This document shows, piece after piece, positions 50,777 through 61,564 of a stretch of DNA of 64,000 nt. This stretch comes from Pristionchus mayeri (lineage: Eukaryota > Nematoda > Chromadorea > Rhabditida > Neodiplogasteridae). The notes beneath the pieces were generated by a model. The model ran no database searches. It saw only the letters and a list, made by a program, of their open reading frames with translations, and had not been told where the DNA came from. The position numbers and the translations under genes are program-made. Within the stretch, counting starts at the first letter, position 1; each line of letters opens with the position of its first letter. The DNA lies in the NCBI GenBank assembly GCA_036245805.1, contig BTRK01000003.1, forward strand, positions 8,060,001 through 8,124,000, in the 5' to 3' direction.

Positions 50777-51539
50777 ATATATCTTTATCGCAACAAGTAA
50801 ATGTGCGAATACATAAAAACCAATAGCTTGGAACTGGTCGGTACAAATTAGAATGACGTTGTGGTAGGTGGAGTGTCGTAGTCGCCGCGATTCGACGACC
50901 CGAACGGAGTTTAGGGAGAAAAGAGAAAGAGAGAGATAGAGAGAAGAGTTAAAACAGATACGAAATGGGCAACTTAGGGAAAAGACGCTTCAGGAATAAT
51001 TTGGAAGAGAAGGACGGAATAATTTGGAGGACTTTGCATCAAGAAAGCTGTGATTAGAAATATATTGATTTAGTCTACCACTTTACAAGTTCAATTGACA
51101 AATTGTCTCTGATCGAATGGATGAAGGGTTGATTACTGGATAGAATTAACATCGAATAATCCTGAAAGAATGGTCATCATTGAGTGGCTCCGTATTTCAA
51201 ATAGCTCTAATATATTGACCATCTAATTCAGTGTAATGTTCGGAACGTTAGGGGTGGAATAAACTAAGACTATCATGATAGCTTAGCTAAATTCAGGATT
51301 ACCATTGATCGATAGGATGAGGGATATGGTAAAGAGGTAAAGAGATGTTTTACTATTGGCCATAAGTCATGCGACATGTGACTGGAGTATACAGAAAGAT
51401 TGCAAGCAAAACGTTCTACCCGGTTAGGTTGTTGATCGATTAAGGAGATTTACTAGGCAGATGGGAGTCTCATGAGAGATATGTCTCGGCTGACGGTTTG
51501 CAGCTGGGATAGGACGGGGAGTTGACGGTGTAAATAATA
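50777..51539. other. No gene seen
   Basis: No conserved block is seen. Purine-rich GAGAAAGAGAGAGATAGAGAG lies near 50,920. The end at 51,415-51,500 (AAAACGTTCTACC...GAGATATGTCTCGGCTGA) resembles flippase intron 22 near 20,715-20,800, so it is probably decayed intron. Confidence 0.4.
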
Positions 51540-51900
51540 TAAGGTTGTTGCAAAAGTCTTGCGTTTTTTGATATTTTGCCTTCCATCTTTATTTAAGTTT
51601 GACTAATGAACTTCCGAATATTGATTACTAATGAGGCCTTGTATATTCTTTCATTTTTTTTTATGAGAACAGGACAAAGTTAACAATGTGAAAAAAATAC
51701 ATCGAAAACGACACATTTCTCAATATTATTTTTCCTCTGAAGCATGAATGCTCAATTCCTGGTGGTTATATGAAGATCCCATCATTACCCAATACATACT
51801 TTTTCTCATGGATGATGGAAGTTGCATCCTTTCGAGGAATGCATTGAACTGTAAACGACTACATTTTGCATTTTTATGTTGATTTCGCATATTCTTCAAG
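51540..51900. mobile_element. Truncated family-1 mariner-like element
   Basis: It starts TAAGGTTGTTGCAAAAGTCTTG after TA and follows the inverted sequence of 1,420-1,784 (for example CTGAAGCATGAATGCTCAATTC and GGTGGTTATATGAAG). Similarity ends near 51,900. The far terminal repeat was not found. Confidence 0.75.
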
Positions 51901-52492
51901 TGGTTAATCTCTTGATCGATGTGATGGTAGACATATTTTTTGCATTGCGGGATTATTCAAGCTAAAATTATTGTGGATATATGAAGATGAGGTGAAACCT
52001 ACAAAAATTCAGTTTGTGTTACTTACCAAAAGCGATCCTGTAATTAGCTTCGCTACTGCCTGATGTGATAAATAATAGTAATTAGCTTCTCATTTTAGTC
52101 ATTGGCTTTGTGCAAATATTGAAACCCAGTTTTATCGGGAGAAAGCGGATGAATTTCTCGTTTTTTGTCCTGCTCTTTTCCACTCGACGATTTGATTCGC
52201 GGTTAGTAACTAGTGTCTCTGTCACCGAATCAGACCAATATGCAACCCATTAATCGGCCAGTGTGGGGAGTGTACGATAACCGGAAGGTTCGGCGGTTGA
52301 GGACTAAGGGTATTGAAAAGTTGTGAAAAAAATAGAAACTGCTCGAGTTCTACTCGGTGGTTAGGCGATTTGCATTGGTAATTTGCTTAGAGGATCTTTT
52401 GAAGCGATGATATGGATCTAGATTTCTGCATGAAAAAGTAAGTATGCGCAGTCCATGGCTGATGCCCCATACATTTACATTTATAATTGAAG
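51901..52492. other. No gene seen; probable decayed flippase intron
   Basis: At 52,325-52,385, CTCGAGTTCTACTCGGTGGTTAGGCGATTTG resembles flippase intron 32 (27,895-27,915 AGCTCCACCCGGTGGTTAGGGGATTTG). No coding block is recognised. Confidence 0.4.
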
Positions 52493-52574
52493 GCAGAGGT
52501 GGTGGAGATGGTGCGTGGGAGATCGCATCGTGTTAGCAGTCGAAGACGGTGGGAATGTCGTCGCCGCGTTTCAA
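52493..52574 (+). pseudogene. Flippase exon 26 relic
   Basis: GAGGTGGTGGAGATGGTGCGTGGGAGATC... parallels exon 26, and the donor GTGAGAGATACGGTAGG is kept. Indels turn the catalytic GDGAND into EDGGNV, so the magnesium-binding aspartate is lost. Confidence 0.85.
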
Positions 52575-52650
52575 GTGAGAGATACGGTAGGGGGAGAGGA
52601 TGAAATTTCGATTCATCAACAATTAATAACGATCTCAAAAAATATATTCA

Positions 52651-52968
52651 AGCGCCGAGGATTTATGTGTAATGGGCTCATCTTCTTCATCATCTACAAC
52701 AATTTCGGGGGGACGACATTTCCGAAAAAAAACCCGGCTTGTTGATTTGGAGTGAAACTCACGATCGCCTGGCAAAAAGATTTATATATGCAAATGTAGG
52801 GTAGCGCATACTCGTAACAATGAAACACTTCCCAAGTTGGTAGTCCTTCTGCCAAGCCAGAGGTGCTTAATGTTAGTTGCGGAAATGTCGTTTGCGGAAA
52901 AGTCGTTCACCCACAATTTCATCCCGATCTCACTCCGACTGATGCTCGAACTGGTCCAACTCTTCCAA
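52651..52968 (+). pseudogene. Flippase exons 11/12 relic, split
   Basis: The first part (52,651-52,707) begins GCGCCGAGG like exon 11 and continues as exon 12 (GGGCTCATCTTCTTCATCATCTACAACAA). The second part (52,918-52,968) encodes IPISLRLMLELVQLFQ, matching [15 protein letters not shown] of TM4. About 210 bp of other sequence separates them. Confidence 0.8.
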
Positions 52969-53625
52969 GTGATTGGACTTTATTTTTTACGATCATACAA
53001 CCACTCAGAATTGGAACGGGGAATGTTTGGGAGAGATTATGGTTATGAAACCAGAAACTTCTACTTCCGGACATTGTTTTCTAATAATTCACATACCCGA
53101 TATGGCACAGCGTGTCAGAACAGAAATCTGACGACGTAGAGTAATTCCGCACTCACGATTCAACTGTAACAAAGTGAAGCAATTGGGTAAATATATTCCG
53201 TGAAACACATACCGCCTACGGGATTCAAGGTGAAAATGAATTGAAATATTTAATTTGTCTCTTGAAGCTCATTTCAAAACTGCAAAGAAAAAACTCAACA
53301 CATGTGATTTTCAAAAGATATATGTAAAAAATCCATATATGGTTATCAATTACGCTGAAATCGTAGTCACTCATTCATCAATTTGATAGAACAATTTGCG
53401 GGGTCAAAACCCCTTTCATTGTCGAAAAGATGATGGAGCAATTTAATCAATCACCTTCTCCCCTCCCTCTCCACAGAGGACATTGCGATAAGTTTCACTG
53501 AATATATTATTGACAATCGATCAGAACACGAGGACAGTGCGTATGACAAAATCGGTTTCATAGATACATAATTATTTGCTTTTATGCCGATCTGATCAAT
53601 TCATTGATCGAATTTTCCTCAAATA
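52969..53625. other. No gene seen
   Basis: No conserved coding block. TGAAACCAGAAACTTCTACTT (about 53,045) resembles flippase intron 12 (17,458 TGAAACCAGAAATGGCTGCTT), so the first part is decayed intron following the exon 12 relic. Confidence 0.4.
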
Positions 53626-54533
53626 TTAGGTTGTTCGGAAAGTTTCTTTCTTTTTTCATGTATGGGATCTATTCACTTCTACTCTATTTAACCTTGACAA
53701 ATCATTTTATGGTTTTTTGTAATTGATGCGGGATTGGATACTCTCTATAACAACCAGTAGTACATACTTTTTCGATCAATAGATCTTGAGCAATGGAGGT
53801 CCGAAGTTAGCGTTGTCGACTTTTCTCCCAGATTTTTAACGGTGCACATTTCTTTGCAGAACAGAGATAGGTATACAAATGACCCACTATTGTGAAGACC
53901 GTCGAATAGGGTTATTAGTAAACGTAAAGCTTCAAATCTAGGACATGTTCCCCAATCTAACGAAGAGTGCATGGAGTATTCCGCACTACGATGGGTTTTT
54001 CGAGCATAATTTTGAACTTATTGTGCTTCACCCGGTCCACCTAGAGAACAAAGCGATTGTTATTTGTGAAGTACATTACATGGTCACTTGCTATCCCTAA
54101 TTAGGTGGGAATCCAGTCACGTATTCATGAGCAGGATTTTTCAGAATATTTATGCCGAAATTTGAACATCGAAATGGTGACATATTGATATCTCCCGTCT
54201 CTCTGGATGGTTGAAAGCCTGGTTTCTCTTTGTTATCCTTATTATCAACTCTTGCCCTATCACATATTACCCGGCTAGTATCGGTAGGTATCTAGTTCTC
54301 GGGAAAAATTACCCAACAAAAAACACTGAAATTCTACTTTTTCAGGTGTTTTTAACATTTGTTAACTTTTGATATTTTCTCTAGCCTGCTATACGACCGA
54401 GATATGATTTGAACATACTGTAGTATTCCACCGCCAAGGCCCTAACGTATACCATAGACAAAATAATTGAGGTCGAATGCCACAAGAATTGGCATGAGAA
54501 AAATAAAAGAAAGAAACTTTCCGAACAACCTAA
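53626..54533. mobile_element. 0.9-kb mariner-like TIR element, family 3
   Basis: TA flanks both sides (53,624-53,625; 54,534-54,535). It begins TTAGGTTGTTCGGAAAGTTT, and the exact inverse ends it. Length is 908 bp, close to families 1 and 2, and no transposase frame is visible. Confidence 0.9.
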
Positions 54534-54713
54534 TATATCAACAAAAAAGTAAAAGCTGGCATTGATGAATTCCTCAATTTCAATCTGTCTCTTTAAGGTT
54601 TCTCATGCTCATCATTAATACTGTCCTCCATACTGCTTCGATGGACAATGCTTTTTGATCGAAAATTATTATTAGTATTATTATAGGAAACGAACAAAAA
54701 TTCCCTCTCGCAA

Positions 54714-54915
54714 GTTAACATGGGCGAAATTCACCGGGTGGTGAAGATCATTTCTTCCCCGCTGATCTACTAATGACACAATCCAAAGAACAGCAGGTAC
54801 GGTAACTTGTGATTATCCCTTCTCTTTCAGGTGTTCCACTTGCGACATCAGCGGCGATAGTGAGAGCGACCAGGTCGCAGATGTGAGACTCGTCGAGGGC
54901 TTAATAATGACGCCC
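54714..54915 (+). pseudogene. Flippase exon 5 and exon 15 relics, joined
   Basis: Exon 5 relic (54,714-54,796: GTTAACATGGGCGAAATTC...CCCGCTGATCTACTAATGA...CAGCAG, donor GTACGG) is followed after only 34 bp by an exon 15 relic (54,831-54,915, after TCTCTTTCAG; GGCGATAGTGAGAGCGACCAG). In the intact gene they are 3.9 kb apart, so exons 6-14 were deleted. Both have frame changes. Confidence 0.8.
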
Positions 54916-55092
54916 GTGAGTTGGATATCAAAACGCTTGGTACTTTGTCGTTCTGGAAAGACAACTTAGAATCGTCGTACTTTCCCCAAATGTTCATTCG
55001 AGTGGATTCGGTTCAAAAATAACCAAACCTTTCTTGGTTAGAGTATTTTCAGAATTACAGATTACTGTAATCGACTTACACTTTCCATTCAG

Positions 55093-55179
55093 GATTCAGC
55101 TCACGGCAAGACAATTCGCGAGCTGATGAGAATGATGTCCGCATGCCACACGGTGGTGACGGGGCACAAGGAGGGACAG
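55093..55179 (+). pseudogene. Flippase exon 16 relic (reading frame intact)
   Basis: 87 nt, same length as exon 16, with an ATTCAG acceptor and a GTAACA donor, encode DSAHGKTIRELMRMMSACHT and beyond without a stop. It shares its substitutions with the minus-strand relic at 36,189-36,275. Its neighbours are broken, so it is not part of a working gene here. Confidence 0.85.
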
Positions 55180-55462
55180 GTAACAGTATCTCTTGGAACC
55201 TCCCTGTCGAAAAAAAACAGTTATTGATAAATTCAAAAAAAAATTCCGTCAATCTGTCGCTTTTAGGAGCACATGAAGTGAACAGTGAATTCGATGTTGC
55301 GGTATATCGGTATGTATGAAATTTGTAACAAACAATTTTAACTCAGCCTGGAAGTATGATGTTTCGAAGGTGTTTTAAATTTTTACATAAGCACAACAGT
55401 TTAGCTCATTTTTTTCTGCAAATCTTCCTCTCTCCGATTCTCTTACCTCCTTCATCTTCCAG

Positions 55463-55551
55463 TTCCCATCCATTTCCCAGTGGGCGAGGCTCATATGCTC
55501 CTCTTCCCCTATCTCAACTGCTCATTCCAGAAGAGCGCATTCTCAATGGCG
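55463..55551 (+). pseudogene. Flippase exon 31 relic
   Basis: CCCAGTGGGCGAGGCTCATATGCTCCTC...TTCCAGAAGAGCGCATTCTCAATGGCGG parallels exon 31 ([10 protein letters not shown]...FQKRAFSLA) with frame shifts. Confidence 0.75.
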
Positions 55552-55594
55552 GTTTGGGATGCTCTTTAATATTAAATATTGTTTGATCTACTCT

Positions 55595-55750
55595 AAAGAC
55601 CGTCCCATCGCTGTATCGAGTAATCAATCGATTGGGAATCGATTGAATTCAACGATTGATTGATTTGTCACTCGATTGACGAAGGGAATCGAATGAATTT
55701 AAATTATCGTCAATCGTTATTCGAATAATTCAATTGACGGTCTCTAGTCT
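55595..55750. repeat. Small inverted-repeat element with AGACCGTC ends
   Basis: AAGACCGTC on the left and GACGGTCTC on the right bracket about 155 bp rich in AATCGATTGA palindromes. It is probably a small MITE. Confidence 0.55.
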
Positions 55751-56381
55751 ACTCGCCTCGATGAGAAACAAGTATGACCTAATAAGTCTTTATGCAGTGC
55801 GAGAAAGTGGGACGCTGAGGGTGGAGTTGGTTTAAATTCCGTTTTTCCTTTCAGCTCCATTCAAATGAATTAAAAATAATTATTTGTATTGCTTTTACAT
55901 GCTTCGCAAATCAACATCTTGCGAACGCCATACCATTTATACCAACAGTGAAGCACAAACTCAGCTGGGAGAATCTTTGCAATAGTTTTTTTCCACGGGT
56001 TCCATTTGACTTTTGATTGGTTCCTAACATTGATTCGCCCGTGATTTGTATCGAGAAAATAAATTCTCAAACTATTCCGATGCAGTCGACGAAATGATAG
56101 GTAATTGAAATGCTAGTTGGGTTTCACAACTTCATGTCCTTCCTGAGGATTGGCCTGGATTGTTTCTTGAGTCTTATCGTGCCGTATAAAATGAAATAAT
56201 ACAGTTTTGTGGAACAATATTGTTCAATCTCAAAGGCCCGATGGAATGGTGTTGCATTGGTAGTTCATCGTTTTGGAATTTATTAGTCTAAACATGCAAC
56301 TACGATACAAAAGTTTATCACTAAATGAAGCGTTTCATCATCTAGCGAAGTATCATCTTGTCTAATACTTGTCTCTTGCTG

Positions 56382-56477
56382 CTGCTGTGCCAAAGTTAGT
56401 CTTCGGATGAAGATACTCTGGTGAGGGGCGCAGCAGCAATCCGAGTAGTATTTCCTGGCACTGCAACGCGTTTTAGT
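56382..56477 (+). pseudogene. Flippase exon 17 relic
   Basis: CTGCTGTGCCAAAGTTAGTCTTCGGATGAAGATACTCTGGTGAGGGGCGCAGCA parallels exon 17. A TAG replaces the codons for GS in QGSSPDEG. Confidence 0.8.
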
Positions 56478-56680
56478 AAGGACTAGTTCATGGAGTTTAT
56501 TTGGGAATGCTTAATCACACCCGGTTTGTAATTCGCGATTCCGTGCTTCAACAAGAGCTGATATGTTCACGATCTAATGCAACGTAATCCTGTTCTCGGA
56601 TTAAGTAGAATAAATTAAACCGATAATTATGACTCATTTTGATTTTCACATAAATTCAGGATGAACTTTGGTCTTTGTAG

Positions 56681-56740
56681 TAAACAGCGATCTTTGATCA
56701 AGTCGGTGACGCAACCGAGGCGATGATGAACATGCTAAAC
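56681..56740 (+). pseudogene. Flippase exon 19 relic
   Basis: 60 nt, as in the intact exon. It reads TAA ACA GCG ATC TTT GAT, so GAC has become a stop. It is followed by GTATCC as at the intact donor. Confidence 0.85.
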
Positions 56741-56769
56741 GTATCCAATTCTCAGACTGGTTAGTGATG

Positions 56770-57087
56770 GTAGGGGAACTCCACTGCTCTTGAGAAAATT
56801 GATAGTGGAGGAATGCTAGTTATCGGATTCACAGGTGAGTTTGTTGCTTCATGGTGGCATTGAAATCTCGATGTTTTACCTCTTGTTATTCGATTTGGCG
56901 AAGAATGATATCATAATAACATCCCATAATAGATTTTCCTATTCTTTAAATGCCATACAATGCTTATGCTGACATTACCAATCTCTTACAACAGACATCT
57001 GATAATGTCAAAACATTCATTCTGCGACGGGCTGAAAATGTTCTCTATGAGAAGAGAAATGACGGGAGGATTCGAGCGAATCACAAG
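56770..57087 (+). pseudogene. Flippase intron 34 - exon 35 relic
   Basis: The first 110 bp follow flippase intron 34 (TGCTTCATGGTGGCATTGAAATCTCGATG against TGCTTCATGATGGCATTGAAACATC). The end (57,014-57,087) is exon 35-like: GAAAATGTTCTCTATGAGAAGAGAAATGACGGGAGGATTCGAGCG, then GTAATT. Survival of intron sequence shows DNA-level duplication. Confidence 0.7.
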
Positions 57088-57519
57088 GTAATTGACTATG
57101 TGCGTTTCTCGTGCTCCCGGTACCGAATCGTGGATCCTCGCACACAAGCGAGGTTCTTAGGATCTGTCTAATGTATTTAGACCCATTCATTCACCTAAAG
57201 AAGCATAACATACTTTCCTCCAAATCATTCAAGTTTCTTATTATATTTGTAAATAGACACTGTTGTTGTGTTCAATCAAGTTTCATTTCCCTGACTACGT
57301 TAATCATCATTTATCCTCTCGTGGCGTTGGTGATGGTAATGGTGATTCCGCTATGGATGGTTGGTTATTATTGTTTAAAAAAAGTGTATCTAAAAACATA
57401 TATCTGCGTTGAACCGTTAGTGGTAGACATAGAAGTCAAAATTATCTTGACCTACTACACTACCTTTTCTCGAAAAAACTACTCCATTTACCGTACCCCC
57501 CCCCCCTGTTCTGGATGTG

Positions 57520-57570
57520 GATCGTCAATGTTCAACATCATTTTCGCCGCCCCGCAGCCCATATCACTTG
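57520..57570 (+). pseudogene. Flippase exon 30 relic
   Basis: AATGTTCAACATCATTTTCGCCGCCCCGCAGCCCATATCACTTG parallels exon 30 ([14 protein letters not shown]). It lies just after an 11-C tract (57,496-57,506). Confidence 0.75.
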
Positions 57571-57959
57571 ATACGTTCTATTGATGACGAATAGAGTCGT
57601 ACGTCGTTTCACACGATATGTTGCCATACGATGCTATCTAACCGATGGTAGAGGACGCGAAATAAGGAGGCAACACTTATATTTTTTGTTTGTAACAATT
57701 AATTTTGAAATTAAATTAATCCCCGTTGATCTGTTGTTTCACGTGTGCGTGAAGATATGTATGAATTTAGTGCGGTAGTATATCATCGGAAATCCAATAA
57801 CTAATTCAAAAACTGATCATGGAAGTCTGATGCATCGACGGTGCTTTGAATTTACGAGCAAACTCTAAGAAACGATATCATCGTGTTTCGTGACAAACAT
57901 ACAATACAAACAAAAATTACCTGACATTTTTCTCGAAGTTGCAGCCCCCATTCTCTCAA

Positions 57960-58450
57960 GTCTTTTCGATCGCCTCGTGGACGATGATCAGATGCTAAAC
58001 TTCCAAGCCCTCTACTGCCCATTCCGGAAGGGGACCTTCTCGCTGGGTGTGAGGGATGTTATTATTAATTTTGACTCAAAAAGCTATGGTATCTGTGGGT
58101 GCTGCCTGATGAAGTTAGTTTGAATTTCCCCTGATTGATTTATTAGAAAATTAGAAATATTTATTGCAGTATTTCGATACGTTCGTACTGAAAACCATCT
58201 TTTCATGAACATCAGAGTTGTTGTCTCAACAGTGAAGCAAGCGATCAGTGGGGCGCCTCAGGATTAGAATCTATTGAATCTATTTATTGACTAGTTAGTT
58301 CGCGCGGACAGTGATTATGCGGCTAGTCTAGACACTCGAGTGTATCAACCACAATGTGATCTAAATTAGCTCTACAATATCTCATCTACCCATTTTTCAG
58401 TATTTTTTCATGTGGATCGGGTTGGCAATTCTTTACTCACTCCTCGTTTT
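57960..58450 (+). pseudogene. Flippase exon 31 - intron - exon 32 relic
   Basis: 57,960-58,048 parallels exon 31 (TTTTCGATCGCCTCGTGGACGATGATCAGATGCTAAAC) with donor GTGAGG. The following 350 bp match flippase intron 31 (for example GTGAAGCAAGCGATCAGTGG). Then 58,401-58,450 parallels exon 32 (ATGTGGATCGGGTTGGCAATTCTTTACTC). Colinear with 27,034-27,735 but truncated. Confidence 0.8.
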
Positions 58451-59815
58451 ACACAGCTCGCGAGGAGGAACGTGCGCCGACTTTGAAAGGCTAAGATTTA
58501 AAAAAAAAATTTCGGAAACGAATGATAGCACCACCGATCCCTTAACAAAGACGTGGAGATAGCAGTGAATTTTATGCGATATTATATTGTTGTGATTATG
58601 TACCTACAAAATAATTCAAACACGTAAGATTATTTTTCAAAGTTTCTTTGAATTATCGAACCAGATCACTGTAACAAATTATAATATTTTTTTTTATTCC
58701 GGTGAGTTTTTCGATCTGATTCCATCTAACGCTTGAAATCGATAATTTCAATGCGAGTGCAACACGTGAAACATGTTGTAGGTGTTCCAAGACATCCGAT
58801 CTTTTGCAATAAGTCAATTTGGAGGGGATCCGAATCAGCAATAAAAATCGTAGCAGCTTGAGGATGACAAATTTAAAAACAAAAACATTTTTTTTGAGAT
58901 TGTTGAGATGATAAACTCAGTTTTTAACTATGTGCAGTCGTGATTTTCACAGGGAGCGTAAGCGAACTAAACTGACCTCGATGTGGCCATCCAACGATGA
59001 TAATAACTTAGTTTTTTTTCCGTTTTCCTCGCTCTTGCTTTGGGCAGTCCGACCGGTTTTAGCGAAATACGTGAATGAACAACTTTTTTGATTGTTTACA
59101 GGAGATCGTTTTTAAAATCGATGTTATTATTATAGCTTTTCAGAAAATTAATTATTGTATAGCAAGTATTCTTCCCTTCGGAGATCATCTTCGCATGAAC
59201 GTCAGATGTTTTATGACAAATGTGAAGCACATTTTCAGTGGGGGGGGGGGGGGGGGTGTTGAACCAAAAGTAGCAGTACTCTCGTTTGCGCGCTTAGTCT
59301 TGACACATGTGTATCACCCCAAACTCCCTTTAAAATTACTTACAAGTATTGATTGGCAAATGTATATTCCCATCATTTTTTTTGAAATAATTTTTTTTTA
59401 AAATCAATTTTTTTTTAATTTTGGAAATTCACATGGGCGAGTTTGTAGATACATCGCCTGCTTTAGTGGGACAAACTCATTTCTCTGCGCTCTCTCCGTT
59501 CAACATGATCTCTCGCTCTTCCTCTTCCTATCTAGCTCTCACGCTTAACCCGTTTCGACCCAAATCCGGCGGGTCATCTACTACCCGTTACAGACCCTTC
59601 GATGCGGATCACAAGGCGACCCGTTGATCCGATTTTACCACCCTCATGGACAGTGTTGCACGTTGCCAGCAAAAAAATATGAAAAATATTCACTTATGAA
59701 GTTTCCGTTTCGGCATGAGCACTTATAATTGAGGATCAGTCGGAAGCAATGATATGAGCTTGCTTCGTCAACTAAAAAATATTACATATCGAGTTGATGC
59801 GTTTCCTTCTCTCAG
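58451..59815. other. Decayed repeats; partial second copy of flippase intron 31
   Basis: 58,660-58,745 resembles part of the ACTTGGCACAGG foldback family (GAGTTTTTCGATCTGATTCCATC). 59,080-59,260 resembles the intron 31 copy at 58,140-58,260 and ends in a 17-G tract (59,240-59,256). 59,430-59,640 resembles the left edge of the window (CTCTCGCTCTTCCTCTTCC...AACCCGTTTCGACCC). No gene is seen. Confidence 0.5.
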
Positions 59816-59950
59816 GTGCTTCCACTTTGTCGTATATTAATCGGCGCCGACATGGCGGGTATGGATCATGATGACGTCACTGGAGGGATTTTGGCTGCCG
59901 ATGCCCTATGTTCCCCTGACGACGATGCTCCGAGACCTCGTCATCAAGAA
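59816..59950 (+). pseudogene. Flippase exon 34 relic
   Basis: It follows a CTTCTCTCAG acceptor and keeps GGCGCCGACATGGCGGGTATG and TTCCCCTGACGACGATGCTC with donor GTATACGGTATCACG, identical to the intact donor region. Length is 135 against 140 nt, giving a frameshift. Confidence 0.9.
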
Positions 59951-60210
59951 GTATACGGTATCACGAGGATTACGATAGTGGTGAAGAGTTGAAAGACAAA
60001 ACCAATGCTCTTGAGAGAGTGTATGTTTTTGGTAGAGAGTAAGGTAAATGTGCCAAGTTGGCCTGTGAGTTCGTTGGTTCATGGTGTTATTGAAACCTCG
60101 ATGTTCTCCCCCTATTCGATAACTACACGAATCGCAGCTTGCAATAAAAATCCACAAAAGTTCATCCTCTTCTTATTATATCCACACATAAATTAGGCTG
60201 AAACGTTCAG

Positions 60211-60308
60211 TATTTCCGTTTCTTCTCGATCACTCATCCTACTCCTCGTGAGATGGCTGTTCTCTATCAGAAGAGACAGGTAACAAGAGGATTCGAGCGA
60301 CTCACGAG
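60211..60308 (+). pseudogene. Flippase exon 35 relic
   Basis: ACTCATCCTACTCCTCGTGAGATGGCTGTTCTCTATCAGAAGAGACAG encodes [16 protein letters not shown], then RGFERLTR before GTATGG, close to exon 35 with an 8-nt extension at its start. Exons 36 and 37 are missing before the exon 38 relic. Confidence 0.85.
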
Positions 60309-60358
60309 GTATGGAACCATGTGCATTTCTCCTGGTTAGATAAATCGATTTTTTGTAG

Positions 60359-60410
60359 AGACTCGGTCGCCGCAGTTCCATCCCGACGCAACTGGGGGAG
60401 GAGGCGAGAC
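60359..60410 (+). pseudogene. Flippase exon 38 relic
   Basis: 52 nt as in the intact exon, bracketed by TTTTGTAG and GTGTGT. It reads LGRRSSIPTQLGEEAR against [16 protein letters not shown]. The frame is intact although the neighbouring exons are broken or absent. Confidence 0.8.
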
Positions 60411-60679
60411 GTGTGTCTTTTTTGAAAATATTGTTATTTCTGTATCAATAAACTGATGGAAAAAGCAGTGATCCTAGATTTGTGCAATTTTGATCCCAGT
60501 CTGCAAGCAAACACATTTGATATTATTTTTTTACAATTGGTTGAAAGGTTGAAAGGTAGTGCTAGGGGACTTGAGCCTTGCAAGTGGCAAGAAGTCACCT
60601 TGTAATGTCGGTGTGACAATTGGTACTCATATGATGCAAGGATTGTGCGGATCTGAAATAATCTTGAAACCTATTCCAG

Positions 60680-60772
60680 TAGGTTTCGCGTTCTCTCAAA
60701 AGGAGCAATCTCGAATCACGACATGGTTCGCAATGCGGACTCGACGCAGTCCAAACCTTCCGGCGATGAGCG
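60680..60772 (+). pseudogene. Flippase exon 39 relic
   Basis: After the TATTCCAG acceptor it reads GFAFSQKEQ, then a net 7-nt deletion shifts the frame. CACGACATGGTTCGCAATGCGGACTCGACGCAG still matches exon 39 at base level. A 15-G tract follows at 60,797-60,811. Confidence 0.85.
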
Positions 60773-60916
60773 CCTGATTCCCTCGTCCGAGATAACGGGG
60801 GGGGGGGGGGGTATTCGAGTTCCGCGATGTCTTTGTAAATTTCACTGCACTACTATCAGAAATACTCATTTAATATTCTTTACCTTAATCCGTTCAATCT
60901 CAAATAGCTCCATCTG

Positions 60917-61564
60917 GTGAAGGATGAGAATTCCTTCATGCCCGCTCTTGCTGGAGAGTCACGATTCCACTTCGGAGACCTGGCGATGAGATGCAAGAGT
61001 ATCGTCTGCTGTAGGATGTCTTACATGCAGAAGGTGAGATATATGGGGTACTGTAGTTACTACGGTAGACCGGTGCTGAGTACGGTGGGGTGGAAGAATC
61101 AATCTGACGTTACGATACTCTTTTTTCTATTGCTGAGTACTGCAACGTATACTGTAATGGATACTGTAGCATTCATTGTTGACCTGTTCTGAGTATGGAA
61201 GGGTAAACAAAGGAATGTGGTTTGCTGGTTTTTTATTGCCTTTTTAGTGTTGAGCGCAATAGCGAATGAATTAGAGATCTTAGCTTCTCGGGATGATGGT
61301 GACAAGTAATTTATTGTTTCACTTATCCTATGCTATCAAGTGGGAACTGTAGGGATTGATAGTATTCCTTGAGGTTGTCGAAAGAAAACACATTACCGAA
61401 ACAGTCAAGGAGGATCCTCCGGGATCGGATCACACATTCCATTACAGTATATTCACACTTCTAATCGATCGATTTCATGATGAGGTGGTGGAGATGGTGT
61501 GTGGACTGTCAGATCACGTAGTGTTGACAGTCGGACACCGATAGAATGACGTCACCATGATTAA
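60917..61564 (+). pseudogene. Flippase exon 25 - intron - exon 26 relic
   Basis: 60,917-61,033 keeps an open frame (ALAGESRFHFGDLAMRCKSIV, CCRMSYMQK) like exon 25. The intron follows the intact intron 25. 61,478-61,564 parallels exon 26, but its acceptor TTGCAG is TTTCAT and GDGAND reads GHR-stop-ND. The intronic ACGGTAG motifs persist on both sides. Confidence 0.9.

Noticed and set aside
57111..57584. 157-codon open frame with hydrophobic stretches
   Set aside because: Its end is the exon 30 relic and its middle is intron-like DNA with a C11 tract. No family is recognised.
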